DNA of 51,267 nt from Sphingobium indicum BiD32 (GTDB taxonomy: Bacteria > Pseudomonadota > Alphaproteobacteria > Sphingomonadales > Sphingomonadaceae). Both the position numbers and the translations under genes were made by a program. Under the pieces are notes generated by a model. The model searched no databases and had not been told where the DNA came from. It saw only the letters and a program-made list of their open reading frames with translations. Below are positions 9,701-18,600 of this stretch, in pieces. The stretch is taken from positions 1 to 51,267 of the forward strand of contig NZ_CAVK010000240.1 of NCBI RefSeq assembly GCF_000382885.1, written 5' to 3'. Positions within the stretch are counted from its first letter, which is position 1. Each line of letters opens with the position of its first letter.

Positions 9701-11063
9701 CCGCGTCCACTACCTGCTCGAAGCAGGCTGGAAGGCCGACACCGCCATCCAGGGCTTTGGCCGCACCAACCGCACGAACCAGAAGCAGCCACCGCTGTTC
9801 CGCCCGGTATCGACCGACGTGAAGGCGCAGAAGCGCTTCATCTCGACGATCGCCCGAAGGCTCGACAGTCTCGGAGCGATCACGCGCGGCCAGCGGCAAA
9901 CCGGCGGCCAGAACATGTTCAGCGCCAGCGATAATCTGGAATCCTACTATGCCCGCGATGCCCTGCGCCAGCTTTACCAATTGCTGGTGCGCGGTAAGAT
10001 CGATGGCTGTTCGCTCGGGCAATTCGAAACGGCCACCGGCCTGTCGCTGCTCGACAGTGACGGCGGGCTCAAGGACGAGCTTCCGCCCATCACGACCTTC
10101 CTCAACCGGATGCTGGCGCTCACCATTTCCATGCAGAACATCCTGTTCGAGGCCTTCGAGGGACTGCTGACGGCCCGGGTCGAAGGTGCAATCGCCAGCG
10201 GGACCTATGAAATGGGCCTCGAAACCCTGCGCGCCGAAAGCTTCACAGTGTCTGACCGCAAAACAATCTATACCCATCCCGGCACCGGTGCGGTTACCCA
10301 CCTCCTGACCATCGAACGCAAAGACCGGATCGAGCCGGTTGTGCTCGAGAGGGCGCTTGCCATGGCAGCGGATCGCGACGCCGAACTGGTGATCAACACC
10401 CGCTCCGGACGCGCGGCAGTCAAATTGCGCGCGCGCAGTCTGATCGACGATGATGGGGGCATTCACCCGCGCATCCGCCTCGTTCGGCCTTTGGAGGCGA
10501 CCAATATCCTCGCCGAGGTGTTCGCGACCAGTCATTGGGAGCCGGTGGACCGTGAGCGGTTCAGCGAAGTCTGGCAGGCCGAACTTGCCGACTTGCCCGA
10601 GTTCGAAACCTCGACCCTGCACATGGTTTCAGGCCTGCTGCTGCCGATCTGGCGGCGGCTCCCCAACGAGTCGACCCGCGTCTACCGCCTGCAAACCGAT
10701 GCTGGCGAGCGCGTCATCGGCCGCAAAGTTTCGCCCGCCTGGGTCGCCACGGTGATTGAGCAAGACACGGCGTCCGTCGTGCCTGCCGATGCTTGGGCGA
10801 TGCTGTGCGCCGGAGATGCCAAATTGCATCTGGCCGAAGATCAGACACTCGCTCGCGTCCGCGCCATGAATGACTGGCGGATCGAACTGACCGGCTTCAA
10901 CGATCTTGGCATCGAGCGATTGAAGGCAATGGGCTTGATCTCCGAGATCGTCTCGTGGAAACTCAAGCTCTACATACCGACAGGGGCTGTCGGGGTGGAT
11001 GTGCTCGCCAAGCTGCTGGACCGGTTTCCGATCCAGCGGATTGCGGCACGAAAAGCCGCCTGA
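6720..11063 (+). CDS. Methyltransferase/strawberry-notch-type helicase fusion
   Basis: A 1447-residue protein. An N6-adenine-methylase-like domain covers about residues 130-330, with the SAM motif LEPSAGTGMLA near 150 and NPPF near 215. A strawberry-notch-type SF2 helicase follows: P-loop GDGTGAGKGRQ near 500, DEAH near 608 (IIFDEAHAMAN), and a helicase C-terminal segment with QGFGRTNRTNQ near 1010. The methylase may act on element DNA and the ATPase may remodel DNA or nucleoprotein. Such fusions are common in large plasmids and ICEs, but their exact role is not established. It is followed after 11 bases by the Toprim gene, so the two are probably cotranscribed. Confidence 0.85.
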   Translation: MAHILTDAALGAAPHAPHCAFDERARALLTAATSLIALLETGQCVESACLRDAMTTAFGGTDAEGAWDWKSAYDACEVAQILFLRRFGPAIFSRGGSRSRSLALIERVSALMPTHTRRSETSQALQQYSTPAGLSFVAVVAASIGAGETVLEPSAGTGMLAIQSELAGAQLVLNELAEGRAALLSYLFSGVAVSRHDAASIDDRLPISARPSVILMNPPFSAVAHVERTMKDAALRHIASALARLANGGRLVVITGAGCSPDAPAWRDAFIRLQGTGRVVFTAAIDGKVYRKHGTTIDTRLTVIDKLPASDPTTFIPSAGTAPDTATLLKWVETQVPPRGPMSPMPGAGLHCASSPPVNRAVARTAPINPLVDADAPELTYSTAAWAPPEEQLGDSIYERYGLQSVVIPGALPHPTPLVQSASMASVAPPKPTYRPHLPEHLLRNGVLSGAQLESVIYAGEAHSGHLAGSWAVDETWDLVSAAAEESDAAVRFRRGWFLGDGTGAGKGRQVAGIILDNWLKGRRRSLWVSVSDRLLEDAQRDWSALGQERLLVTPLSRYRQGSPIKLTEGILFTTYATLRSQERGAKASRVQQVVEWLGRDFDGVIIFDEAHAMANAAGGKGMRGDVSASQQGRAGLRLQHALPSARIVYVSATGATTVQNLAYAQRLGLWGGEDFPFASRADFVAAIEDGGVAAMEVLARDLKALGLYAARSLSFDGVEYDLLEHQLTPEQVRIYDSYAGAFQVIHAHLDAALEASGVTSASHGTLNAQARSAARSAFESAKQRFFNHLITAMQTPCTIQAMQRDLEASQACVVQIVSTGEALQERRLAEIPTDEWDDVSVDITPREYVLDYLAHSFPVQLYEPFTDSEGNLASRPAFDADGNPILNREACRARDAMLERLAALPPVPGALDQIVQHFGSDAVAEVTGRSRRIVPRANSDGSVRFAVENRPASANIAETHAFMDDKKHILVFSEAGGTGRSYHADRGVKNQRRRVHYLLEAGWKADTAIQGFGRTNRTNQKQPPLFRPVSTDVKAQKRFISTIARRLDSLGAITRGQRQTGGQNMFSASDNLESYYARDALRQLYQLLVRGKIDGCSLGQFETATGLSLLDSDGGLKDELPPITTFLNRMLALTISMQNILFEAFEGLLTARVEGAIASGTYEMGLETLRAESFTVSDRKTIYTHPGTGAVTHLLTIERKDRIEPVVLERALAMAADRDAELVINTRSGRAAVKLRARSLIDDDGGIHPRIRLVRPLEATNILAEVFATSHWEPVDRERFSEVWQAELADLPEFETSTLHMVSGLLLPIWRRLPNESTRVYRLQTDAGERVIGRKVSPAWVATVIEQDTASVVPADAWAMLCAGDAKLHLAEDQTLARVRAMNDWRIELTGFNDLGIERLKAMGLISEIVSWKLKLYIPTGAVGVDVLAKLLDRFPIQRIAARKAA

Positions 11064-11074
11064 AGGAGCCCCGC

Positions 11075-12118
11075 ATGGACAGTCCCGCCACCGATATCGC
11101 CCGCCGCCTTGCCGCCTCAGCCGAGGCGGTTTGCCGCCGTTACTTGTCCAATGGTCGCCGAGAAGGCCGCTACTGGCTGGTCGGCGATGTTCACAATTCG
11201 CCGGGTCGCAGTCTCTACGTCCGATTGTCTGCAACAGCCGAGAGCCGGGGAGGCGCAGGCAAATGGACAGACGCGCAAAGCGGCGAACACGGCGATCTTC
11301 TCGACATTATCGCGGCAAGTTGCTCCCACCGGACCATGCGCGAGACGCTCGACGAAGCCCGCCAATTCCTGAGCCTGCCGCCGCCTGATGAGTCCAAACC
11401 CCGAAACCCTACCATACGCAAAGCGCCGACCGGCACACCAGAAGCGGCCCGGCGCCTATGGGCCGCCTCAAAGCCGATCACGAACAGCATCGCAGCGCGT
11501 TATCTTGGTCGCCGGTCGATCATCGATCTTTCCGGCATTGATCAACTGCGTTTCCATCCGCGCTGCTACTATCGGCCTGCTGAAGATGATGTACCTGGTG
11601 CGCGAGAGGCATGGCCCGCCATGATCGCTGCAGTCACCGACAATGAAGGCACTATCACGGGGGTTCACCGCACTTGGCTTGATCCGCAATCCCACGACAA
11701 AGCCGCTGTCGCATATCCACGACGCGCCATGGGGCACTTGCTCGGCTCGGGCGTCCGGTTCGGCAAAGCGGACGGCGTCATGGTAGCCGGTGAAGGCCTC
11801 GAAACCCTGCTGTCGCTGCGACAGGTGATGCCATCCATGGCGATGATCGCAGGGCTATCGGCCGCCCACCTCGCTGCCATCCAGTTCCCTGCCGCGCTAC
11901 GTTGCCTCTATGTCGCGCGCGATGATGATCCTGCCGGGGCAACGGCATTGTCGACCTTGATCGAGCGCTGCGAACCGTTTGGCATTGCGGTCATACCTCT
12001 TGAACCCCGGCTCGACGATTTCAACAGCGACCTTACCGCCTATGGCCACGAGCGGCTGGCAGCGGCCATTCGGGTGCAGCTCAGCGCCGCCGATGCCGTG
12101 CAGTTTCTCAAAGAATGA
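11075..12118 (+). CDS. Toprim domain (primase-like) protein
   Basis: A 347-residue protein starting at an ATG after AAGGAG. Its C-terminal half is a Toprim fold: VAGEGLETLLSL near residue 238 supplies the conserved glutamate and VARDDDPAG near 278 the acidic metal-binding cluster. The N-terminal half (RYWLVGDVHNSPGRSLYVRL, then the GEHGDLLDII stretch) resembles the region preceding Toprim in plasmid primase-like proteins (DUF7146 type). No CHC2 zinc-finger cysteines are seen, so priming activity is uncertain. It forms a pair with the helicase gene just upstream. Confidence 0.8.
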   Translation: MDSPATDIARRLAASAEAVCRRYLSNGRREGRYWLVGDVHNSPGRSLYVRLSATAESRGGAGKWTDAQSGEHGDLLDIIAASCSHRTMRETLDEARQFLSLPPPDESKPRNPTIRKAPTGTPEAARRLWAASKPITNSIAARYLGRRSIIDLSGIDQLRFHPRCYYRPAEDDVPGAREAWPAMIAAVTDNEGTITGVHRTWLDPQSHDKAAVAYPRRAMGHLLGSGVRFGKADGVMVAGEGLETLLSLRQVMPSMAMIAGLSAAHLAAIQFPAALRCLYVARDDDPAGATALSTLIERCEPFGIAVIPLEPRLDDFNSDLTAYGHERLAAAIRVQLSAADAVQFLKE

Positions 12119-12437
12119 GCAAAGCTGTCCGGTAAGCGGGGGATTTTCCGGCGAAGTGGGACGCATGGCCACCTCTCCCGGTCCTTGAAGGTCGCCACGC
12201 CCTCGGCCTTCGGGAGGGGGCGACTGCGGCAGCGGACACGGGCACCGCAATGGCTACGCTGCGGCTATTTTCCGCCGGGGCTGCGCCCCTTTGCATCGCG
12301 AAACAAAATAGCCTTGCTTCGCCATCCTCTGCTGACGCTCCGGCCGCGCGGTTCCGCGCGGTGCAGGCCCATGCCCGCCGCCGCTGGTCGTCGCCACGAA
12401 AGCCGCGAGAGGCGCGGCTCAGGACACGGAGACCATC
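12119..12437 (+). other. Gap with a GC-rich hairpin leader
   Basis: No convincing gene. Two CCGCGCGG palindromes (12344-12351 and 12354-12361) are separated by TT. Just before them is a GCTGACGCTCCGG stretch that is nearly repeated in the DUF736 leader (31430 region). A GGAGACC ribosome binding site precedes the ATG at 12438. The shared elements suggest a common regulatory leader for backbone genes. Confidence 0.45.
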
Positions 12438-13373
12438 ATGGCAAGCGCCCCAGACCTTCCCCTTGAAGACACCACCCCCGAACTCGGCTCAACCGCCTAT
12501 CTCCTTCAGGAAATGCAACTCTACGGCTATCGCCCCTTCGAAGACGAACCTGATGGCAGGCCGCTCCCCGATGCCCGCCTCGCCGGTGGCGCGGTCGCCG
12601 ACATGTTCGACGGGCTTGTCTCGGCTTTGATCGACACCCGCGTTGAACCCGATCTCGAAGACCTGCTCTGGAACCTCGTCAACATCTTCCACCGCGCCGG
12701 CGAGCGGGTCGAACGCGATCTTGACGACAATGAACAGGCGCAAAAACGCCTTCAGCGCGAACAGGATGGCAGCGAAGTGCGCTCGGTCGAACTTGAGCGC
12801 CAAATTGCCGAAGGCATCTCGCTCATCGAACGCCGCGATACGATGGAATTCTTCCGCGAAGCCGCCGCCGATCAATTCCGCATTCACGCCCGCAAGGCCT
12901 GGACGCCCCGCACCGGATCCCGCGTCAACCGCAAGGCCATGACCTCAGCCATCATCGACAGCCGCGACTTTCTCGACAAACGCGCCAGAGAAAATGCCCG
13001 CGTGCTGCTGCCCGAAGGCACCCGTATCGGCTTCACCGGTGGCCCCGACTGCAACGATCACTCGGCCATCTGGGATGTCCTCGACCGGGTTCATGGGCGT
13101 CATGCCGACATGGTCCTGTTGCATGGAGCAACGCCCACCGGTGCCGAACGCGCCGCCGCTTGCTGGGCCGATACGCGCCGAGTTCCACAAGTCGCCTTCC
13201 GGCCTGACTGGAACCGACACAAGAAGGCCGCTCCGTTCAAGCGCAACGACCGTATGCTCGAAGCTCTGCCAGTAGGTCTGGTCGTATTTCCGGGCACCGG
13301 CATCCAAGACAATTTGGCTGACAAGGCGCGCAAGATGGGCATTCCGCTCTGGGACTTCCGCGAGAAGCGGTGA
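12438..13373 (+). CDS. DUF2493 (SLOG-type) protein
   Basis: A 311-residue protein. The first 170 residues are helical and charged. The C-terminal 120 residues match the DUF2493/YspA-like SLOG fold: GTRIGFTGGPDC, then VLLHGATPTGAERAAACWA, RPDWNRHKKAAPFKRNDRML, and a final VVFPGTG. SLOG domains bind nucleotides or nucleotide-derived ligands; the role in mobile elements is unknown. GGAGACC lies upstream. It ends the left block of backbone genes. Confidence 0.85.
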   Translation: MASAPDLPLEDTTPELGSTAYLLQEMQLYGYRPFEDEPDGRPLPDARLAGGAVADMFDGLVSALIDTRVEPDLEDLLWNLVNIFHRAGERVERDLDDNEQAQKRLQREQDGSEVRSVELERQIAEGISLIERRDTMEFFREAAADQFRIHARKAWTPRTGSRVNRKAMTSAIIDSRDFLDKRARENARVLLPEGTRIGFTGGPDCNDHSAIWDVLDRVHGRHADMVLLHGATPTGAERAAACWADTRRVPQVAFRPDWNRHKKAAPFKRNDRMLEALPVGLVVFPGTGIQDNLADKARKMGIPLWDFREKR

Positions 13374-13774
13374 GACCGTCAAACTCATGCAAACCAATTT
13401 GAGCATTGTCGGCTGCCGACCAACTTAAGCCATTCCCCGCCCAGCGGTGAATGACCGCTCCTGCCGAAACCTTCCATTCCCGTTCCATTGAGCAGTCCGG
13501 CAGCATGGCGCGAGCTCTTTTGCGGTGTGGAAGGAGAGGGCGAACTTCCCAGCGGCAGACGACTCCGAGGTTCTCTGATGTCGGATGGACGGCAAAATCG
13601 CGCGTGTCGACAAACCCTAAAACTTGCATTGTTGTACATCGCAGCAAAGCGACAGGGTTTGTCGCATGGCTCTCCGAGCCGACAGATGTGATATGGCAAG
13701 GCAATCGGCATAGCCGCGAGAAACATGTGTTTGCCGTCATAGCTAAGCAGTGGGGGCGCTCCTTTTCGATCAAG
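13374..13774. other. Gap without a convincing gene
   Basis: About 400 bases in which every open frame looks random. It carries an AATGACCGCT stretch near 13449, similar to fragments in the gaps at 18601-18903 and 29531-29995. This may be decayed intergenic repeat DNA. It marks the left border of the efflux cargo. Confidence 0.4.
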
Positions 13775-14368
13775 CTAGATCGCATAGGCACGGAGAAACG
13801 CATCTACTGCAAAGGCAACCGATTGCTCGGTGTCGAACCATGGCTCCGCTCCGTACAACGGCGGTTCGATGATCCCCGCTTCGAGCAAACCCTTGAGGTG
13901 AGCTGCCACGAACCGATTATCAGCACCACGGATTGCCCCGCTTGTCTGCAACTGAGTGAGATAGGTCTTCACTTCAGCCCATGTGCCTCCGCAACCCGCG
14001 TCGTAGAGGCTCTTTCCCAGCTTCGAGTTTGCGCCCTCGGCAATCGCCGTCCTCATGATCGCTACCGCATCAGCAGATGTCAGCAAGGCCAGATAAGCCA
14101 TCCCGAACCGGCGCAGGACGAGGGCGATATCGGGTTCAGATGCATCAAGGAGGCGCACCGCGTCTGCCGCCTGCCCCTCCATAACCTCCATCATCGCCGC
14201 GCCGAACAACTCCTCCTTGGATTTGAAATATCCATATAGCGTGCCCTTCGATCCACCGAGCCGCGCCGAGATCATCGCCATGCTTGCGCGCGCGTAACCA
14301 ACCTCGCGGAATATGTCCGTCGCCGCTGCCAAAATCGCGTTACGCCGTGCGTCAGTTTTCACTCGCAT
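13775..14368 (-). CDS. TetR/AcrR-family repressor of the efflux operon
   Basis: A 197-residue TetR-type regulator. The N-terminal helix-turn-helix is RNAILAAATDIFREVGYARASMAMI, then GSKGTLYGYFKSKEELF. The C-terminal ligand domain resembles the AefR-like TetR_C group. The ATG at 14368 is chosen because AAGGAG is about eight bases upstream; earlier starts at 14374 and 14377 sit too close to that site. It is divergent from the three-gene efflux operon at 14468 and probably represses it and itself through the shared 100-base region. The inducer is unknown. Confidence 0.85.
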   Translation of the reverse strand: MRVKTDARRNAILAAATDIFREVGYARASMAMISARLGGSKGTLYGYFKSKEELFGAAMMEVMEGQAADAVRLLDASEPDIALVLRRFGMAYLALLTSADAVAIMRTAIAEGANSKLGKSLYDAGCGGTWAEVKTYLTQLQTSGAIRGADNRFVAAHLKGLLEAGIIEPPLYGAEPWFDTEQSVAFAVDAFLRAYAI

Positions 14369-14395
14369 TCGCATCACTCCTTTCTTGAACCACCA

Positions 14396-14467
14396 TGTAC
14401 GGTTTTAGATTGACAGGCACAAGGGCCTGCTCATAAATGACCGAACTGTATGGTTTTGGAGTTCGGT
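14396..14467 (+). promoter_or_regulatory. Promoter and candidate TetR operators of the efflux operon
   Basis: A good promoter is visible: TTGACA (14410-14415) and ATAAAT (14433-14438), with a 17-base spacer. CAGGC-N6-GCCTG lies within the spacer. ACCGAACT (14440-14447) and AGTTCGGT (14460-14467) form an inverted repeat over the start of transcription and the ribosome binding site. TGTAYGGTTTT occurs at 14396-14406 and 14447-14457. Which of these the repressor binds is inference. Confidence 0.6.
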
Positions 14468-15892
14468 ATGGAGTCGCTTGTGAAAAAGCGCGGGGGAATG
14501 GCGGTACTCACCGCCGCGCTCCTGCTGGGCGGTTGCGCAACCCTGCCACAGAAAAGCGCATTGCCTGCGCGAGCAGCCGTTGAGAGCATAGCTAGCGTGA
14601 ACAGCTTTGCCGCGCCGGACGCTGCCTGGCCGTCAGATCACTGGTGGGAGGATTTTGGCGACGCTCAGCTTTCGGGGCTGATTGCGGAAGGACTGGTGGG
14701 CGCCACCGATTTGCGCGTCGCCGAGGCCCGGTTCGCCCGCGCCCAGGCGCTGGTCGGGGAGACCCGCAGCCGCCTGCTGCCCTCGCTCAATGCGAATGCT
14801 GAAGCCGGTGCGACCAAGCAGAGCTACAACTATCTCTTCCCGCGCGAATTCGCGCCCCAGGGCTGGCCCGACTATGGTGTTGCAACACTCCGGCTAGATT
14901 GGGAGCTGGATTTCTGGGGCAAGAACCGGGCAGCACTAGGCGCGGCGCGGTCAAGTGCGGCGGCTGCCGGAGCGGAGGCGGCTGCAGCGCGACTGGCCGT
15001 GTCTGCCGGAATCGCCGCCGCTTATGCGGACCTGGGATCTCTCCATGCCGAGCGCGATGCCGCTGCGCGCGCTGTCGAGGTGCGTGGGCGTACGCTCGAA
15101 CTGATGGAAGGCCGCAAGGCGGAAGGGCTCGAAAACGCGGGCGCTGTCGAACGCGCCCGGTCAGCATTGGCGACCTCGCAGGGCGAATTGGCCGCGCTCG
15201 ACGAAGCGCTTGTTCTGGCGCGCAATCGCATCGCAGTGCTGCTCGGCGCTGGGCCGGATCGCGGCCTTACCATCACGCGGCCTGCTCCAATCGCCCGCGA
15301 GGACTTCGGCCTGCCCGCCAATCTGCCCGCCGAACTGATCGGCCGTCGTCCTGACATCATCGCCGCACGGTTGCGCAGCGAAGCGGCCGCGAGCCGGATC
15401 AAGGAAGCGCGTGCAGCCTTCTACCCCAATATCAATCTAGCCGGACTGATCGGATTGCAGGCGCTGGGCCTGGACAATGTGTTCAAGTCCGGCTCCGAGT
15501 TCGGAACAGTCGGCCCTGCGATAAGCCTGCCGATCTTTGACGGCGGAAGCCTGCGCGGCCGCTACCGAGCCTCGGAAGCCGACTATCGCGAGGCCGTCGC
15601 ACAATATGACGGTGCGCTTATACAGGCGCTGCGCGAAATCGCCGATGCCGCCGCCAGCGAACGCGCGCTTGGCCAGCGGCTCGACCGAGCCCGCGATGCC
15701 GAGCGCGCTGCAAGTGCGGCCTGGGCGGTCGCCAACAACCGCTATCGCGGCGGTCTTGCCACTTCGCTGGACGTACTCGTGGCGGAAGACGCGCTCATTT
15801 CCACCCGCCGCACCGTCGCAACGCTGCAGGCCCGCGCTTTCGCCCTCGATGTCGCGCTCGCGCGCGCGCTGGGCGGCGGTTTTCGATCCTGA
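14468..15892 (+). CDS. NodT/CusC-type outer-membrane efflux lipoprotein
   Basis: A 474-residue outer-membrane factor. The N-terminus is a lipoprotein signal with the lipobox LLGGC (MAVLTAALLLGGCATLP). Two repeats of the TolC-like domain follow, with WWEDFGDAQLSGLI and LRLDWELDFWGKNRA in the first and GRRPDIIAARLRSEAA, a hallmark of the NodT subgroup, in the second. It forms the outer channel for the adaptor and inner-membrane pump encoded next. GGAG lies six bases before ATG 14468; ATG 14450 has no site. Promoter and repressor sites lie directly upstream. Confidence 0.88.
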   Translation: MESLVKKRGGMAVLTAALLLGGCATLPQKSALPARAAVESIASVNSFAAPDAAWPSDHWWEDFGDAQLSGLIAEGLVGATDLRVAEARFARAQALVGETRSRLLPSLNANAEAGATKQSYNYLFPREFAPQGWPDYGVATLRLDWELDFWGKNRAALGAARSSAAAAGAEAAAARLAVSAGIAAAYADLGSLHAERDAAARAVEVRGRTLELMEGRKAEGLENAGAVERARSALATSQGELAALDEALVLARNRIAVLLGAGPDRGLTITRPAPIAREDFGLPANLPAELIGRRPDIIAARLRSEAAASRIKEARAAFYPNINLAGLIGLQALGLDNVFKSGSEFGTVGPAISLPIFDGGSLRGRYRASEADYREAVAQYDGALIQALREIADAAASERALGQRLDRARDAERAASAAWAVANNRYRGGLATSLDVLVAEDALISTRRTVATLQARAFALDVALARALGGGFRS

Positions 15893-15907
15893 AGAGGAAC
15901 CCTTTCG

Positions 15908-17038
15908 ATGAACGAACTCACCTACACCGAGGAACCGCCCGCCGGTCCGCAGAACGCGAAGCGCAAGAAGCTGTTTATCGGCCTTGGAGCGACAGTCGCC
16001 ATTCTTGGAGGTGGCTATCTTGCTTATGACGTCTTGATTGCTTCACGCCATGTCGAAACCGACAATGCCTATGTCGGCGCCAATGTGGCGCAGGTCACGC
16101 CGCTGATCAGCGGACCCGTCCATGATGTGCTCGTGGACGATGCGCTGCCGGTCAAGCGCGGCGATATATTGGTCAGGCTCGACGACACCGATGCCAGACT
16201 GACGCTGGCGCGCGCAGAGGCGGAGTTGGCGACCACCGAGCGGCGGATACGCGGTCTTGTCGCGACCGACAGCGGTCTCGGTGCCCAGGTCGCGGCGCGC
16301 GCCGCAGACGAGACACGGGCAGACGCCCAGCTTGCTGTCGCCAGGGGCGATCTGTCGCGAGCAAGGATCGATCTTGATCGTCGGGAAGCGCTTGCTGCTT
16401 CCGGCTCGGTCTCCGGCGATGAATTGACGAGCGCTCGCAATGCTTACAGCACGGCGCTCGCGCGGCTCAAGGATGCTGACGCCGGGCGCGCTCAGGCGAC
16501 CGCGAACCGCACCGCCGCGATCGGCAGCCGTGACGCCAATCGCGCGCTGATCGACCGGGCAGCGCCGGAGGATAATCCGGAGGTCCTTGCCGCACGCGCC
16601 GCACGCGACCAGGCGCGCGTCGATCTCGATCGTACCGTCATCCGCGCCCCGGTCGATGGTGTGGTGTCCCGCCGCCAGGTCCAGGTCGGCCAACGCGTGC
16701 AGGCCGGAGCGAGCCTGATGGTCGTGGTCCCTGTGAACGCGGTCTATGTGGATGCCAATTTCAAGGAAGGGCAGCTCAGGAAGGTGAAGCGCGGTCAGCC
16801 CGTGACGCTCACCTCCGATCTCTACGGCAGCGATGTCGAATATCGTGGCACGGTCGTGGGCTTTTCCGGCGGAACGGGATCGGCCTTCGCGGTCGTACCT
16901 GCCCAAAACGCCACCGGCAACTGGATCAAGGTGGTCCAGCGCCTCCCGGTCAGGATCAGGCTCGATCCCCGGCAGCTCACCGAACATCCGTTGCGGGTCG
17001 GGCTGTCGATGACAGCCGACATCGACGTCTCCAATTGA
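15908..17038 (+). CDS. EmrA/HlyD-type periplasmic adaptor
   Basis: A 376-residue membrane-fusion protein. One transmembrane helix lies near residues 22-42 (KLFIGLGATVAILGGGYLAYDVLI). A biotinyl-lipoyl-like half motif follows (VDDALPVKRGDILVRLDDTDARL), then a long coiled coil and the second half motif DRTVIRAPVDGVVSRRQVQVGQRVQAG. It links the inner-membrane DHA2 pump to the outer channel. It starts 15 bases after the outer-membrane gene with AGAGGA upstream, so it belongs to the same operon. Confidence 0.88.
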   Translation: MNELTYTEEPPAGPQNAKRKKLFIGLGATVAILGGGYLAYDVLIASRHVETDNAYVGANVAQVTPLISGPVHDVLVDDALPVKRGDILVRLDDTDARLTLARAEAELATTERRIRGLVATDSGLGAQVAARAADETRADAQLAVARGDLSRARIDLDRREALAASGSVSGDELTSARNAYSTALARLKDADAGRAQATANRTAAIGSRDANRALIDRAAPEDNPEVLAARAARDQARVDLDRTVIRAPVDGVVSRRQVQVGQRVQAGASLMVVVPVNAVYVDANFKEGQLRKVKRGQPVTLTSDLYGSDVEYRGTVVGFSGGTGSAFAVVPAQNATGNWIKVVQRLPVRIRLDPRQLTEHPLRVGLSMTADIDVSN

Positions 17039-17052
17039 TCGTGGACTGAGCC

Positions 17053-18600
17053 ATGGCCGACGCTGCTGCAGAATCTGGAGTCACCGCAGTTCAACCCTTG
17101 ACGGGTGGCAAGCTTATCCTTGCCGCGATTTTGATCGGCATGGGCAACTTCCTGGTCGTGCTGGATACGACCATTGCCAATGTCTCGATCCCGCATATTG
17201 CGGGCTCGCTCGGCGTATCCGTGTCGGAGGCGACCTGGGTGATCACCTCCTACGCGGTTGCGGAAGCGATAACCGTACCGCTCACCGGATGGCTTTCGCG
17301 TCGCTTTGGCGGGCAGCGGGTCTTCATAACCTCCTATCTCCTGTTCGGAATTCTCTCGCTTCTATGCGGCCTGTCCAGCACGCTTGGCATGCTGATCGGG
17401 GCGCGCGTGCTGCTGGGGTTGGCCGGCGGCACGATCATACCGCTTTCGATGACGCTGCTGCTGCGCATCTTTCCGCCCGAGAAGGCGTCGGTGGCGATGA
17501 TCATCTGGGCGATGACGACCACGGTTGCCCCGATCGCGGGGCCTATTCTGGGCGGCACCATCTCCGACAATGTCGGGTGGGAGTGGATATTCTTCATCAA
17601 TGTGCCGGTCGCCATGGCCGGGGGAATAGGGTTGCTCTATCTGTTCCGGGGCCAGATCGAGGAAATCGTCAAGGCAAGGATCGATGTGATCGGCCTCATC
17701 CTGATGATCATCTGGGTCGGAGCGCTGCAAATCATGCTCGACGAAGGCCGCAACCATGACTGGTTTGCCGCCAATGAGATTCGCGCGCTGGCGATCATCG
17801 CCGCGATCGGGTTCGTCGCTTTCCTGATCTGGGAACTGACCGAGAGGCATCCGATCGTGAACCTACGTGTCTTCCGTCACCGCGGGTTCGTGGCCGCTTC
17901 GCTTACCTATTCAGTAGCATTCGGCGCCTTCTTCGCGACGGTCGTGCTGATCCCGCTCTGGCTCCAGCAGAATATGGGCTACACAGCGACGTGGGCGGGC
18001 TATGCCACCGGCATCATGGGCATCCTGGCGGTCCTCAGCTCACCCGTGATCGGGCAGTTCGCCGAAAAGATGGATGCGCGGCTGATTGTTTCAGTCGGAA
18101 TCCTCGGGCTTGGTCTGATATCGGTATGGCGTATGGGTTTCACGCCGGACATGACCTTCGCGCAGATGGCTTGGCCGATGCTCGCGACTGGGCCGTTCCT
18201 GATGATGTTCTTCATCCCGGTCACGGGTCTGTGCATGGCCACCGTCGACCCTGACGAGCAGGCCGATGCCGCCGGCATCTCCAACTTCATGCGCACGGTG
18301 GGAGGCGCCTTCGCGGCCTCGCTGGTGCAGACCGGGTGGGGCGGCGCAGCGCGGGAAAATCAGACCGAGCTGGCCGGTGCGATGTCGCAAGGGCAAGCCA
18401 CGCTCGACGCGATGACGGCACAAGGCATGTCGCATGGAAGCGCGACAGCCATGCTGACCGGGATGGTCGAAAGTCAGAGTACGATGCTAGCGACCCTCAA
18501 CATGTTCGCCGCTATCGCGATATGCTTCGCTTTCGCCGCAGCGATCATCTGGTTCGCGCCAAAGCCGAAGGGCCCGATCGACATGAGTGGCGGGCATTGA
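17053..18600 (+). CDS. EmrB-type DHA2 (14-TM) multidrug transporter
   Basis: A 515-residue major-facilitator pump. The DHA2 hallmark ATTVAPIAGPILGGTISDNVGWEWIFFINVP (motif C, shown here only in part by PIAGPILGG) and the early LDTTIANVSIPHIAG segment are clear, and about 14 membrane helices can be counted. EmrB-type pumps export hydrophobic toxicants with proton exchange, in a tripartite complex with the two preceding products. It begins 14 bases after the adaptor gene. Confidence 0.88.
   Translation: MADAAAESGVTAVQPLTGGKLILAAILIGMGNFLVVLDTTIANVSIPHIAGSLGVSVSEATWVITSYAVAEAITVPLTGWLSRRFGGQRVFITSYLLFGILSLLCGLSSTLGMLIGARVLLGLAGGTIIPLSMTLLLRIFPPEKASVAMIIWAMTTTVAPIAGPILGGTISDNVGWEWIFFINVPVAMAGGIGLLYLFRGQIEEIVKARIDVIGLILMIIWVGALQIMLDEGRNHDWFAANEIRALAIIAAIGFVAFLIWELTERHPIVNLRVFRHRGFVAASLTYSVAFGAFFATVVLIPLWLQQNMGYTATWAGYATGIMGILAVLSSPVIGQFAEKMDARLIVSVGILGLGLISVWRMGFTPDMTFAQMAWPMLATGPFLMMFFIPVTGLCMATVDPDEQADAAGISNFMRTVGGAFAASLVQTGWGGAARENQTELAGAMSQGQATLDAMTAQGMSHGSATAMLTGMVESQSTMLATLNMFAAIAICFAFAAAIIWFAPKPKGPIDMSGGH

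Noticed and set aside
9579..10622. A 347-codon minus-strand frame inside the methylase/helicase gene
   Set aside because: Antisense shadow with low-complexity composition and no family match.
13451..14239. 262-codon plus-strand frame overlapping the TetR gene
   Set aside because: Mostly antisense to the TetR gene; the rest lies in a gap with no protein-like features.
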